Below, one piece after another: positions 8,516 to 16,809 of a stretch of DNA of 64,000 nucleotides. The DNA lies in the NCBI GenBank assembly GCA_947581855.1, contig CANPVZ010000006.1:115195-179194 (forward strand). Direction: 5' to 3'. The DNA is from an uncultured Phocaeicola sp. (GTDB lineage: Bacteria > Bacteroidota > Bacteroidia > Bacteroidales > Bacteroidaceae). How positions within the stretch are numbered: position 1 is the first letter of the stretch; each line of letters begins with the position of its first letter. The translations under genes and the position numbers were made by a program. Under the pieces are notes generated by a model. It ran no database searches and had not been told where the DNA came from. It worked only from the letters and a program-made list of their open reading frames with translations.

Positions 8516-8655
8516 CCCCTCTGAAACCCTTTGCTGGAGGGCGTTTCAGATTTGTGCACAAACGCAAGTGCCGAATGTGCACAAATCCCAACCTCGTTTG
8601 TGCACAATGGAGACCCTCGTTTGTGCACAAATGACCTTTGCGTTTGTGCACAAAA
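8516..8655 (+). repeat. phased palindrome array, copy A (5 units, 23-bp pitch)
   Basis: A leader palindrome (CCCCTCTGAAACCC, 7-base middle, then GGGCGTTTCA at about 8516-8548) is followed by five copies of TTTGTGCACAAA or close variants. The GTGCAC cores start at 8554, 8577, 8600, 8623 and 8646, exactly 23 bp apart each time. The 11-13 bases between palindromes are poorly conserved, except that most end in CGTTT. Frames on either strand read repeated LCTN or CAQT phrases and are artefacts of the repeat. The same leader and five-unit array with the same pitch recurs at 26760. Because each unit is self-complementary, neighbouring units can pair in RNA as short stems. Function unknown. Confidence 0.85.
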
Positions 8656-8701
8656 AAGCATGTAAAAAATAATGGAAAAAATGAAGCGTTAGGTATATCC
8701 T

Positions 8702-10018
8702 TTATTTTATGGAACATTTAATTGTGCGGAACGGTAAATCGATCATGCCTTCCGGAGCTGCGCTACGTAGATTACGTGTCTTTTTAGGACCGGGAATCAG
8801 TGGGCTGTACATCAGGACGTGACGGATACGTGTACGTTGGTCTGCTGTAAACTGATTACTATAGCTTACAAAATAATCCATAATGTTGGTGGAGATAAAA
8901 TTTTCTCCGGTTTCTTCATTGGTTCTCTGGACAAATAGATCAAACCGGTTCACTCCCGAGAGGAGCTGTGCGGCGTACCAACTTTCATATTTGTTGCGGT
9001 TATAAGAGGGGGTATCTTTACAATAATCCGTATCCGCACAACTGTCAGTATAACCATTTTCATCTTCTGCGAAAACATGATGCAATCCGAGGTAATGCCC
9101 CAGCTCGTGTGCCAGATTCTTTGTAGCGTCGGCCGAGTCATAGTATCGGTCTGTGGACATACGGTTGATATACGTACTGTTTATAGACACACTGTAAGGA
9201 TTCCGCAGATTTTGTTTCTCCAGATACGTTATATCTATTGGCTGAAGTCCTTCCAAAAAACTTCCTTTTGCAGAAAAAGGAAGATAAGTGATACCTAAAA
9301 TCAGATCTTCAACGAAAGGATAAACCATTACATTGATATATCTATTGGGGTCCCAAAGAAGTAACGATGCATATTTTCCTGTTTCTTCAGTCATGAACTC
9401 TTCGCAACTGATAGGATAGCTTTCGTTCCAATGAATATATTCCACGCCCGGAGCCGGTAGTGCTTTACCGGTTTCATTCGTGGCGGCAAGGGTAAAGGTC
9501 AGGTTCATGTCTACGCTTTTAAGCTTATCCTGGTACAATCTGTTCACACCTTGCAATATTTCGGCAAGGCGGCTTTGCGGCACATATTGTGTGGGGTCGG
9601 AGGCATTTTCGTAAAGCACATGGAAGATAACCGGCAGTTCGTAATGATATTCTCCATCGGTAGTGGTTGCTGCGTTTTGTGTCAGTTGGATGGATTTGTG
9701 GATTCCGTTGGCACTTACCGTTACATAGGTGCTTCTTGTTCTCTCATTCAGATTAGCCTCTATATATAAGATAAGTTTTCCATTACCCGATCCCGATTTT
9801 TGCGATAGCGTACACCATTTGGCGTTATTCGGCATATTAACCGTCCAATTGTAGCTGCTTTGTATGTTTACTTCCAATGTTTCGCCGTTGCTACTGATTT
9901 GGTTGAATACGGAAGTGGATAATTCTAAAGCGGGAATCGGGTCATTGTCCGAGTCTCCTCCGCAACTAAAGCATACGGAGCTCAGCAGGAAAAGGAGGAT
10001 GAGGCGTGCGATTTTCAT
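8702..10018 (-). CDS. secreted zinc-dependent metalloproteinase lipoprotein (M43/pappalysin-like)
   Basis: 438 residues from the ATG at 10016-10018 (an upstream ATG at 10051 would add 11 residues before the signal). A lipoprotein signal ends SSVCFSC; then a BACON-like beta domain of about 90 residues with SYNWTVNMPNNAKWC and KLILYIEANLNERTRS; then a metzincin catalytic domain with HELGHYLGLHH (residues 304-314) and a Met-turn NIMDY further on. Two CADTDYC-type cysteines near the active site fit the M43 group. It resembles the BF0631-type zinc metalloproteinase lipoproteins of Bacteroides. Its position at the end of a SusC/SusD locus suggests it cuts extracellular protein or peptide substrates for that transporter. 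Regulation is probably with the upstream locus, although the terminator at 10109-10149 separates it. Confidence 0.88.
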   Translation of the reverse strand: MKIARLILLFLLSSVCFSCGGDSDNDPIPALELSTSVFNQISSNGETLEVNIQSSYNWTVNMPNNAKWCTLSQKSGSGNGKLILYIEANLNERTRSTYVTVSANGIHKSIQLTQNAATTTDGEYHYELPVIFHVLYENASDPTQYVPQSRLAEILQGVNRLYQDKLKSVDMNLTFTLAATNETGKALPAPGVEYIHWNESYPISCEEFMTEETGKYASLLLWDPNRYINVMVYPFVEDLILGITYLPFSAKGSFLEGLQPIDITYLEKQNLRNPYSVSINSTYINRMSTDRYYDSADATKNLAHELGHYLGLHHVFAEDENGYTDSCADTDYCKDTPSYNRNKYESWYAAQLLSGVNRFDLFVQRTNEETGENFISTNIMDYFVSYSNQFTADQRTRIRHVLMYSPLIPGPKKTRNLRSAAPEGMIDLPFRTIKCSIK

Positions 10019-10108
10019 AAGTATTGTTTTGATTTTGAATATGCGCTTCAAAGGTAGCGTTTTTTTCGTGCGAACATACTTTTGCGGTTGTTTTTTCTAA
10101 AATAGAAA

Positions 10109-10149
10109 AACGGATTATCCGTTCCGAAAGGGTAACCGGATAATCCGTT
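10109..10149 (-). terminator. terminator after TlpA lipoprotein gene
   Basis: Perfect 13-bp arms AACGGATTATCCG (10109-10121) and CGGATAATCCGTT (10137-10149), followed on the minus strand by a T-rich tail. It closes the transcript of the gene ending at 10170. Confidence 0.85.
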
Positions 10150-10169
10150 TGAAAGAGAGAGAGTATTTA

Positions 10170-11495
10170 TCATTCGAGAGGTTCAGCCATCATGCCCAGC
10201 ATTTCGATTGTTTTTACATCGGATGGGCGAGTCATGTTTGCTTCAATAATTTTGCCTTCCTTATCTATTAAAATAAAATGAGGAATACCTTTTACATGGT
10301 AGTCGGTGCAGAACTGGGATTCCGGTCCGGCATAGAGCTGGATGCCGCCCAATTTGTCGTCTTTTACTTGTTTCTCCCATCTGTCTTTATCCTTATCGAT
10401 AGACATACTTACAAAACACAGGTTAGAGCCGACAAACATTTCTTCGAGCGCTTTCAAGTGGGGAAGTTCTTCCTGGCAAGGTGCACACCACGTAGCCCAG
10501 ATATCGATATATACAATTTTCCCTTTGAAATCGGCCAACGTATATTCTTTGCCGTCGATGCTGGTCATTTTAAAATCGGGTGACGGGCAACCTTTCGCCA
10601 ATGTAGCGCCGTTTGAATATGCAGCATGGAAAGTGTCAAGAATTTCTTTATCCGTAACGTTTTCTTCTAATAGCGTTTTAATTTTCTCGGCATTGTTTAC
10701 ACCCTTGTCGGTAACGTACGAAATGGCGTATACTCCGAGCAAATATTCTTTGATTTTCGGCGCTTTGATATGGTTGATCACATACTCCATATTATTTTCG
10801 GCCCTTTCGCTGGCAGATATTTGCGAATAGTCTTTGCCTTGGTTGGCTAATACGGAGATAGCGCCGCTCATGTAGTTGGTATATTCACTGAGTTGGGTCA
10901 GCCATTCATCTTCGCTTATGAGTGATTCCAGCTTTTCATAGGTAGCGTCGCTGCATGCTTTGTTAGTGGCGTATTGCCATAACATGCCGTAAATCCAATA
11001 TTCCACACGTTTCTTCTCTTTTTCAACAAAAGCTTTGTCGAAACCTTTGCTTTCGAGAATCTTGAAGTCGTTTGTCTGATACTCCTCTAATTGTCCGAGC
11101 AGTTCTTCTTCAGGACGTCCGAAGTCACCCATAACCGGACCTTTCATCTCTTTGCTGTTGATGAAATTGTTCTTATCGGCGTTTTCTCCTTCAAACGCGA
11201 TAGTCAGTTCGGAAGGTGTCATGTCCCACGTAACGCTGAAATCTTTGCTCGGTTCCATGTATACGGGACTTTGTTTCCATTTATATTGTAACATTCCGTA
11301 TTGCGCTTCTGTCACAGGCAGTGTTACCGATGTTTTGCCTTCCGCATCCAGCGCAAGAACGGTGTCCGCATTTGCAAGATAAACGGATACCGAATCCAAC
11401 GTTTTATCTTTTACGGTGATATGGATGGTTGCTTCTTTTTTTTGACAAGCCGCAAACATCATAAGCCCCAACAGGGCGAAAGTTAGTTTCTTCAT
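10170..11495 (-). CDS. TlpA-family thioredoxin lipoprotein with DUF4369-like N-terminus
   Basis: 441 residues. Lipobox FAAC at about residue 17. The N-terminal half is a beta-rich DUF4369-like region followed by a helical middle; the C-terminal 150 residues are a thioredoxin fold with the active site WCAPC (C337, C340) in WATWCAPCQEELPHL and the cis-Pro region KGIPHFILID. Such proteins reduce or isomerise disulphides at the outer membrane or in the periplasm. It follows the second TlpA gene by 20 bp on the same strand. Two different TlpA proteins next to a secreted protease and a SusC/SusD pair hint at a substrate with cysteines; this is inference. Confidence 0.9.
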   Translation of the reverse strand: MKKLTFALLGLMMFAACQKKEATIHITVKDKTLDSVSVYLANADTVLALDAEGKTSVTLPVTEAQYGMLQYKWKQSPVYMEPSKDFSVTWDMTPSELTIAFEGENADKNNFINSKEMKGPVMGDFGRPEEELLGQLEEYQTNDFKILESKGFDKAFVEKEKKRVEYWIYGMLWQYATNKACSDATYEKLESLISEDEWLTQLSEYTNYMSGAISVLANQGKDYSQISASERAENNMEYVINHIKAPKIKEYLLGVYAISYVTDKGVNNAEKIKTLLEENVTDKEILDTFHAAYSNGATLAKGCPSPDFKMTSIDGKEYTLADFKGKIVYIDIWATWCAPCQEELPHLKALEEMFVGSNLCFVSMSIDKDKDRWEKQVKDDKLGGIQLYAGPESQFCTDYHVKGIPHFILIDKEGKIIEANMTRPSDVKTIEMLGMMAEPLE

Positions 11496-11515
11496 AAATT
11501 GTGATGTTAGTTTAT

Positions 11516-12739
11516 TTATTCATTTAAGAGACTGTCTATCAGTTTTATTTTCTCTTCGTTCGTAGCAGTGATATTGTTGTAGCGTACCCGGCCTTGTTTA
11601 TCGATGAGAGTTACATGCGGGATAGCAAGCACTCCGTAGTCCACATTCATGACATCTTCTTCGCTGAAAGCGATTCGCCAGTTGATACCCATACTTTTCA
11701 TATAAGCAGGTACCAGACCTATTTCTTTTTCAGGATTGTGAGCCGTATTGACAGTAGTTTTATTGGGAATATCCACAAAATATCCTTGAATGGAAGTGAC
11801 TCCGATAATAGCTACCGGACTGTTTTTGTAATGATTTTGCAGTTCTGCGATTTCGGGGAAAGAAGCTACACAAGGAGCGCATTTAGTAGCCCAAAAATCG
11901 AGCATTACCACTTTACCTTTGAAATCGTCTAACGATTTTTCATTTCCGTTGCTAATCCAGCGGAAGTGAAGTTCCGGAGCTTTGTTACCGATTAATGTCC
12001 CTGTTGCAAAAGCGCTTTGCAGATAGGTAATCTGATTCCCCGCCCGTTTCTTTTGTGAAGGAGAAGTCGTTTGCTGAACCAACTCTTGGTATAGTTTAAG
12101 CACTTGTTTACGAATATCTTCTTTATCGGCGAGGGGCAGCTGTTCGCTGGAAAATCCTGTATTGAATACTTTAACGGTTTGCTCTATGGCATTGGCAGGA
12201 AGAGGATAAGTGAGTAGTGCTTTTATGTGCGGCACTATTCCGAACTTCAACCACTTGTCGCCTTTTATTTCTGCGGCGCCGTCTACCAATTCTGCAGCAG
12301 CATCAGGTTTAGTCTCCATCCACTCTGCTAAATCCTTCCGACTGATTAGATTTTTGTAAGCGTTGATCTTCTCATCGGATATGGAAAGACTATTTTCCGG
12401 AAGATACTTCCAATAGTAATAGGCAAAAGTGGTACTTTCATCTTTCTTGTTCTTTAGAACCGGAGCCAACCATTCGCGTAGCTGGGTAGCAAGAGTACCG
12501 CCTCCGGTAGCAAATAATAAATCTATTTGTTCTGGCGATATTTTCTGGAGGTCATAATTGGCTTCCGATTCTTTCGCCATTTTCCAGAAGGTTTCTTCTT
12601 CTGCCTTTGTATCATTCAATTCCCGGGCAGCGAATCCCACATTACGACATAAGTCTTTCAACTGTTCGTCCGTAGGTCCTGGTTTTCCGCAAGAAATGAA
12701 TACTATGGAAAGTAAAAGGCAATACCATAGATGTTTCAT
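11516..12739 (-). CDS. TlpA-family thioredoxin-like lipoprotein
   Basis: 407 residues. Lipobox ISC near residue 17. The N-terminal two thirds are helical and of unknown fold; the C-terminal part is a thioredoxin domain with CAPC (C287 and C290 in ATKCAPCVASFPEI) and the cis-Pro loop LAIPHVTLID. The first active-site tryptophan position is Lys (TKCAPC instead of TWCAPC), which should alter the redox potential. It is 20 bp upstream of the other TlpA gene and in the same transcript. It is separated from the preceding lipoprotein gene by 196 bp holding a 15-bp inverted repeat. Confidence 0.88.
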   Translation of the reverse strand: MKHLWYCLLLSIVFISCGKPGPTDEQLKDLCRNVGFAARELNDTKAEEETFWKMAKESEANYDLQKISPEQIDLLFATGGGTLATQLREWLAPVLKNKKDESTTFAYYYWKYLPENSLSISDEKINAYKNLISRKDLAEWMETKPDAAAELVDGAAEIKGDKWLKFGIVPHIKALLTYPLPANAIEQTVKVFNTGFSSEQLPLADKEDIRKQVLKLYQELVQQTTSPSQKKRAGNQITYLQSAFATGTLIGNKAPELHFRWISNGNEKSLDDFKGKVVMLDFWATKCAPCVASFPEIAELQNHYKNSPVAIIGVTSIQGYFVDIPNKTTVNTAHNPEKEIGLVPAYMKSMGINWRIAFSEEDVMNVDYGVLAIPHVTLIDKQGRVRYNNITATNEEKIKLIDSLLNE

Positions 12740-12792
12740 AAATTCTGTTTTTTAGGTTTGGTTTTGTAAATATCCGAAAAATCCACTTCATT

Positions 12793-12883
12793 TTCTCATT
12801 CAAAGAGGCAAAAGAAAAGATTATTTGAAACCTGCATTAATCGGTAACAACAATTTTTATTTCTCCGTCTCTTTGAATGAGAA
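12793..12883. repeat. 15-bp inverted repeat between lipoprotein and TlpA genes
   Basis: TTCTCATTCAAAGAG (12793-12807) and its complement CTCTTTGAATGAGAA (12869-12883) with a 61-bp loop; the match continues into CACTT/AAGTG after a 4-base interruption. It could act as an intra-operon transcript stabiliser or attenuator. No T-run follows directly. Confidence 0.6.
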
Positions 12884-12935
12884 AGTGATTGTTTGCTCTT
12901 AAGCTTTATCTATTGATATACAATTAAATGGATGG

Positions 12936-14306
12936 TTATTTGTAAATGTAATTAAAAGTCCATTCTTTTCCATTACGATTAACTTTAGCTGTATAGGCAG
13001 GGTATCCCCCAAAATCTTCTTCTACCCATCCTCCGGTCCATATGTTTCCTAAACTCTTGAATAAGTATTGGCTATAGCAAATTTGAGTTGGAATTCCTGC
13101 TATATCTCCGGGGATAACAGCCGGCAGCTCTGCTATATAACAAGGATTAGGACGTTCGGTTCCGTCGAATGCGAATGTAGTACCAGACATTGTTGCATCC
13201 AAGCAGTCAACTCTTGTGCGTATTTCGTTAGCTTCTGCATATTTGGCATTATATAGATTGCCATTAATTTTGTAACTTGCAATGTTGCCATTTTCGTAAA
13301 CTACATCAGTTACGTAAGGGGAATCATCGCATGTAACACTTGTCAACTCTTCGAATTCATTGTACATAAATTTGTATAAATGGATTCTTTGTTCTGGGCC
13401 TCCCATTCCATCATCTTTAGTTTCTTCGATTTGAGTTACTAACTTTTTATTATCATTATAAGTAAAGTACCAATATCTCACATCAAATCCAACTGGCATA
13501 CCCATCTCGTCTGGGGTACCGCCATAAGCAAACTTTATAAATTCTATGATTTTATTATCATCACTCCTTCTGATTTCTAATTCATACTGCATGGAGTTAA
13601 TTAAAAGCATGTAAAAATTGCTTACTTTCAGTGCTTCGTTATTTCCTGTTGCCGCAGCTGCAGCATTTCCTTTTTCAAAGACTTCAACCTTCACCGGATT
13701 CTTTCCGTTTTCCAGTCCGGTTAAATCTACACTTTCCATAATTTTTTTGGCTGTTGATTTGGTAGAAAGGTCGATGGTTTTAATGGATGCACCGTTGAGA
13801 TAAACGATGGCCTTTTCCAATTCCTTTAATCCGCGTCCTATGGTAATATTCATGGTTGCTTCATTGGCAATGGTAGATACATTACTCAGTGCTACATACA
13901 ATTGTGGTACATATACATTCAATGAATAGGGTTGCGTGTTGCTAGTTACTTTTCCATCATTAGCGGTTGCTGTAACGGTTAAAAGTAAAACTTTTGTTTC
14001 CGGGCAGTTACTTAAATCTAACGTCACGCTACTTACGCTGTTAGGATTCGTGAAAGATGTTTGGTTCAACCAGGTTGTTCCTTCGGAATCTTTTACAACG
14101 ATAGATGCCAGTCCGGCTTCGGAAGTGATGTTAACAGGCAATTCGAATGTCAAGGCATCTGATAGGTTTATTTCTCCGGTAGTAGTTGATCCCATCGTGA
14201 TTGTCGGGGGATTGTAGTCCGGATCATCATCTGATGAACATGCTGTGAAGGTGGTCGTCAAGGCTGCTGCAAAGAGGCAGGCAAGCCAGTAATTTACTTT
14301 TTTCAT
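12936..14306 (-). CDS. surface lipoprotein with Ig-like N-terminal domains
   Basis: 456 residues. Signal and lipobox TTFTAC near residue 22, followed by SSDDDPDYNPP, the acidic stretch typical of Bacteroides surface lipoproteins. Residues about 35-230 form repeated beta-sandwich-like segments (VNITSEAGLASIVVKD, NVSTIANEATMNITIG). The C-terminal half (from about 235) has strand pairs such as MQYELEIRRSDDNKI and KFMYNEFEELTSVTC, resembling DUF4595-type YD-like strands. It occupies the place where SusE/SusF-like binding lipoproteins are found in SusCD loci, so substrate binding at the cell surface is a reasonable inference; no direct binding motif is visible. Confidence 0.75.
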   Translation of the reverse strand: MKKVNYWLACLFAAALTTTFTACSSDDDPDYNPPTITMGSTTTGEINLSDALTFELPVNITSEAGLASIVVKDSEGTTWLNQTSFTNPNSVSSVTLDLSNCPETKVLLLTVTATANDGKVTSNTQPYSLNVYVPQLYVALSNVSTIANEATMNITIGRGLKELEKAIVYLNGASIKTIDLSTKSTAKKIMESVDLTGLENGKNPVKVEVFEKGNAAAAATGNNEALKVSNFYMLLINSMQYELEIRRSDDNKIIEFIKFAYGGTPDEMGMPVGFDVRYWYFTYNDNKKLVTQIEETKDDGMGGPEQRIHLYKFMYNEFEELTSVTCDDSPYVTDVVYENGNIASYKINGNLYNAKYAEANEIRTRVDCLDATMSGTTFAFDGTERPNPCYIAELPAVIPGDIAGIPTQICYSQYLFKSLGNIWTGGWVEEDFGGYPAYTAKVNRNGKEWTFNYIYK

Positions 14307-14354
14307 GTTTCTCTAATTTTAAAATTGAATACTATATAAAATTCTCTTTTGTTT

Positions 14355-15257
14355 TTATTTTAAGAAGTCCGCAATCAGCGGATTGATTTGCTCTACTTGT
14401 ACTCCCATATTCTTAAGTCCTAAAGCTACCAGTCGCATTTTATTCTCCATCAATTCGTAATGTTGAATCTTGTCGTGCATAGCTTGATCCATCAGAATCA
14501 GGTTTTTGGTATAGGCTATCAAGTCGTTTTCGGATGTTCCGAAGTAGGTATCTGATTCATTATCGGGACGGAAGAATCCTTTTTCATAAAAGAATTCGTC
14601 GGAGAGATCTTTAGCCTGCGTACGGTTGCTGTCCATCAAACTGTTGTATAATGTGGATGAATAGCTGTAAAAGACTTTATCGACAAAATAGTGAGTACGG
14701 GCATTGATTACATATCCGGCCAAATAGATAAAGTGGAGTTGTTGGAGGTAGTCCTCCTTTTGCGCCTGTGTCAGTCCGGAAAGAGTCGCTCGGTCCAGTC
14801 CGGCAAAGGTTACACTGTTCATGTTGGCTACGGCGCTATGGTAAGTCTGGCCGTTGACAATGGAAACCCCTAGTGTTTCTCCATATATTTTACTGCACAA
14901 AAGTAATTTTCGCGGGAAATATTCCTTTATGATATGTTCGGTGTAACAATTTAGGAAGTTGTTCTTTAAGAAACTGATGGCATTGGGAACATCTTCTTTC
15001 TCTAATTTGGTAATAACGGCTTTCCGCCATGCCGAAGCTTCTTCAAATTGATAGGCAAAATCCAGCAGATTATCGAACTCATAAAGAATATAGGTTCCGT
15101 ATTTTTGCTTGAAATCTACAATATCTGTGTTCGATTGGTCTATCAACATTTCCAGACGGTCTTTATCTGCCATAGAAGGAGTGGTGTCCTCACTATCGTT
15201 GCATGCGCCGGCAATCCAGCACAAACTTATTAATAAACAAATATATACATTCTTCAT
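14355..15257 (-). CDS. SusCD-associated lipoprotein, metallopeptidase-like without HExxH
   Basis: 300 residues. Lipobox AGAC near residue 19. The arrangement KYGTYILYEFDNLLDFAYQF, then FLKNNFL..YFPRKLLLCSKIYG, then a long helical C-terminus resembles the zinc-binding metallopeptidase lipoproteins (Peptidase_Mx / TIGR04549-like) that accompany SusC/SusD pairs. In those proteins an HExxH helix is expected in the middle. Here the matching region reads LHFIYLAGYVINARTHYF and has no HExxH, so the protein may be a non-catalytic binding version. It starts 14 bp downstream of susD on the same strand and is surely cotranscribed. Family placement is from pattern memory and moderately sure. Confidence 0.6.
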   Translation of the reverse strand: MKNVYICLLISLCWIAGACNDSEDTTPSMADKDRLEMLIDQSNTDIVDFKQKYGTYILYEFDNLLDFAYQFEEASAWRKAVITKLEKEDVPNAISFLKNNFLNCYTEHIIKEYFPRKLLLCSKIYGETLGVSIVNGQTYHSAVANMNSVTFAGLDRATLSGLTQAQKEDYLQQLHFIYLAGYVINARTHYFVDKVFYSYSSTLYNSLMDSNRTQAKDLSDEFFYEKGFFRPDNESDTYFGTSENDLIAYTKNLILMDQAMHDKIQHYELMENKMRLVALGLKNMGVQVEQINPLIADFLK

Positions 15258-15270
15258 AAGGCTCGTTTGT

Positions 15271-16785
15271 TTAATCTACTTTTATCGCTATTTTTTCGAT
15301 TCGTTTTCCATAAGTTTCTATAACCGTGTTGATAGTTGTTTCCGCTTCAGGCAATTCGAAAACATAATTAGGGTCGTTGGGTGCCAACAAATAGGTTTCG
15401 GTCCCTTGCAACACGCCGCTTCCGCCACCCGTTCCCGTGGAACGGAGCGTGAATTTATGGTTGATTTGTTTAGGGTACCAGGATGTTGTTCGTTTCAGGT
15501 CGAACCAACGATGACTTTCTCCGACAAATTCACGGCGGCGTTCATCCAATACAAATTTGCGTACTTCGCCGCTTTCTGAGGGAAAACTGACTTTACTGAT
15601 ATCTTTTACCCGGTGTTCGAGCAGTTCGCGTACATCAGCCAAGGCTTCCTTATTCATTCCTTTGGCTGCATAGGCTTCGGCTCTATTCAAATAAGCTTCC
15701 GACAGACGATAACTATAAGCACCGAGGGATGTATATTGTGAATGCCATTTGGCCGGCACGTCTTTTCCTTCGGTGGTCGATACTATGTAAAGTGATTTCC
15801 GACAATCTCCTTCCCAATAGCTGTTTAGCAACTCATTGGAAACGCCATATGCTACGGTTTCTATACCGTCTTCTCCCTCACCTGCATATATTTTAGGAAT
15901 ATCATTCTTCCATGTAGGGTTCCCATCGTCTTTTTCAACAATTAAAGCGAAACAATTGCCATAGGTGTGGAATATTTCCGGATTGTTAGTTGTTACAAAA
16001 GGAGTATTTGAATAAGAAGCCAGGTTCCAAAGTCCAGCGGGACAACTGTTAATCAGCGTTGTAGTAAGACTGATAACCTTATCCCATTCCCCTTTATAAA
16101 GATACATGCGTGATAATAATAACTGGGCCGCTTTTGTATTGGGGTGCCAAAGGCTCATTGTTTCTGTACTTTGCTCGAAATAGTCGATAGCCTTTTGCAA
16201 GTCGCTTTCTATTTGTGTATATACTTGGTCGATGTTGTTCCGAGTGTAAGTGTTCTTTACTCCGGTGTCGAGACGAATAGGAACACCCATCGTAGTAGAT
16301 GCAGTGGCCTCTTCATAGTTCGGAGCGTACAGGCAAATCAATTCAAGGTAAGCCCGTGCACGCAGAAAGCTGGCTTCGCCGAGCAAATAATCGCGTTTAC
16401 TCTCCGTTCCTTGTGCATCGGCAATATGCTCCAGTACATAGTTGGCTATCAGAATGTCATTGTATAGATTACCCCACCACGGATTTGTTTGGGACGTTTT
16501 TTCTCCGGCGCCGTCGAATTCTACATTTCTTTGCCAGGTATAGAGACTCTTAAAAGCATTCTTGGCAATAGTAGCGGCACGCTCATTTTCTTCAATGTCG
16601 TCAGTCATTAAATCTGATGTATAATTGAAATTTACTTTCATGAATGCCTCCTGATGCATCATCGCTTCGTAATGTTCGGTGGTGCGGGGAATAAGCTGGT
16701 CTTTATCTTCTTCCTTTAAGAAGTCGTTGCATCCGTAGCATAGCCATGCACAGAAAGCCATTAGGAAATATGCGGTTCTTTTCAT
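15271..16785 (-). CDS. SusD/RagB-family nutrient-binding outer-membrane lipoprotein
   Basis: 504 residues. Lipobox WLCYGC near residue 19. The protein then follows the SusD pattern: helical TPR-like N-terminus (NVEFDGAGEKTSQTNPWW, YNDILIANYVLEHI, LLGEASFLRARAYLELICLYA) and a C-terminal region with YRLSEAYLNRAEAYAAKGMNKEALADV and LDERRREFVGESHRWFDLKR. SusD-like proteins sit as a lid over the SusC barrel and capture substrate. The gene starts 24 bp after the susC stop. Substrate identity cannot be read from sequence; the absence of glycosidases and the presence of proteases and thioredoxins argue for a peptide or protein rather than a polysaccharide. Confidence 0.93.
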   Translation of the reverse strand: MKRTAYFLMAFCAWLCYGCNDFLKEEDKDQLIPRTTEHYEAMMHQEAFMKVNFNYTSDLMTDDIEENERAATIAKNAFKSLYTWQRNVEFDGAGEKTSQTNPWWGNLYNDILIANYVLEHIADAQGTESKRDYLLGEASFLRARAYLELICLYAPNYEEATASTTMGVPIRLDTGVKNTYTRNNIDQVYTQIESDLQKAIDYFEQSTETMSLWHPNTKAAQLLLSRMYLYKGEWDKVISLTTTLINSCPAGLWNLASYSNTPFVTTNNPEIFHTYGNCFALIVEKDDGNPTWKNDIPKIYAGEGEDGIETVAYGVSNELLNSYWEGDCRKSLYIVSTTEGKDVPAKWHSQYTSLGAYSYRLSEAYLNRAEAYAAKGMNKEALADVRELLEHRVKDISKVSFPSESGEVRKFVLDERRREFVGESHRWFDLKRTTSWYPKQINHKFTLRSTGTGGGSGVLQGTETYLLAPNDPNYVFELPEAETTINTVIETYGKRIEKIAIKVD

Positions 16786-16809
16786 TTTTGTATAAGTTCG
16801 TTTAGCGGT

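Noticed and set aside
8481..8717. A 78-codon minus-strand frame and a 67-codon plus frame over array A
   Set aside because: They translate the 23-bp repeat on both strands (LCTN, CAQT phrases) and have no independent coding signal.
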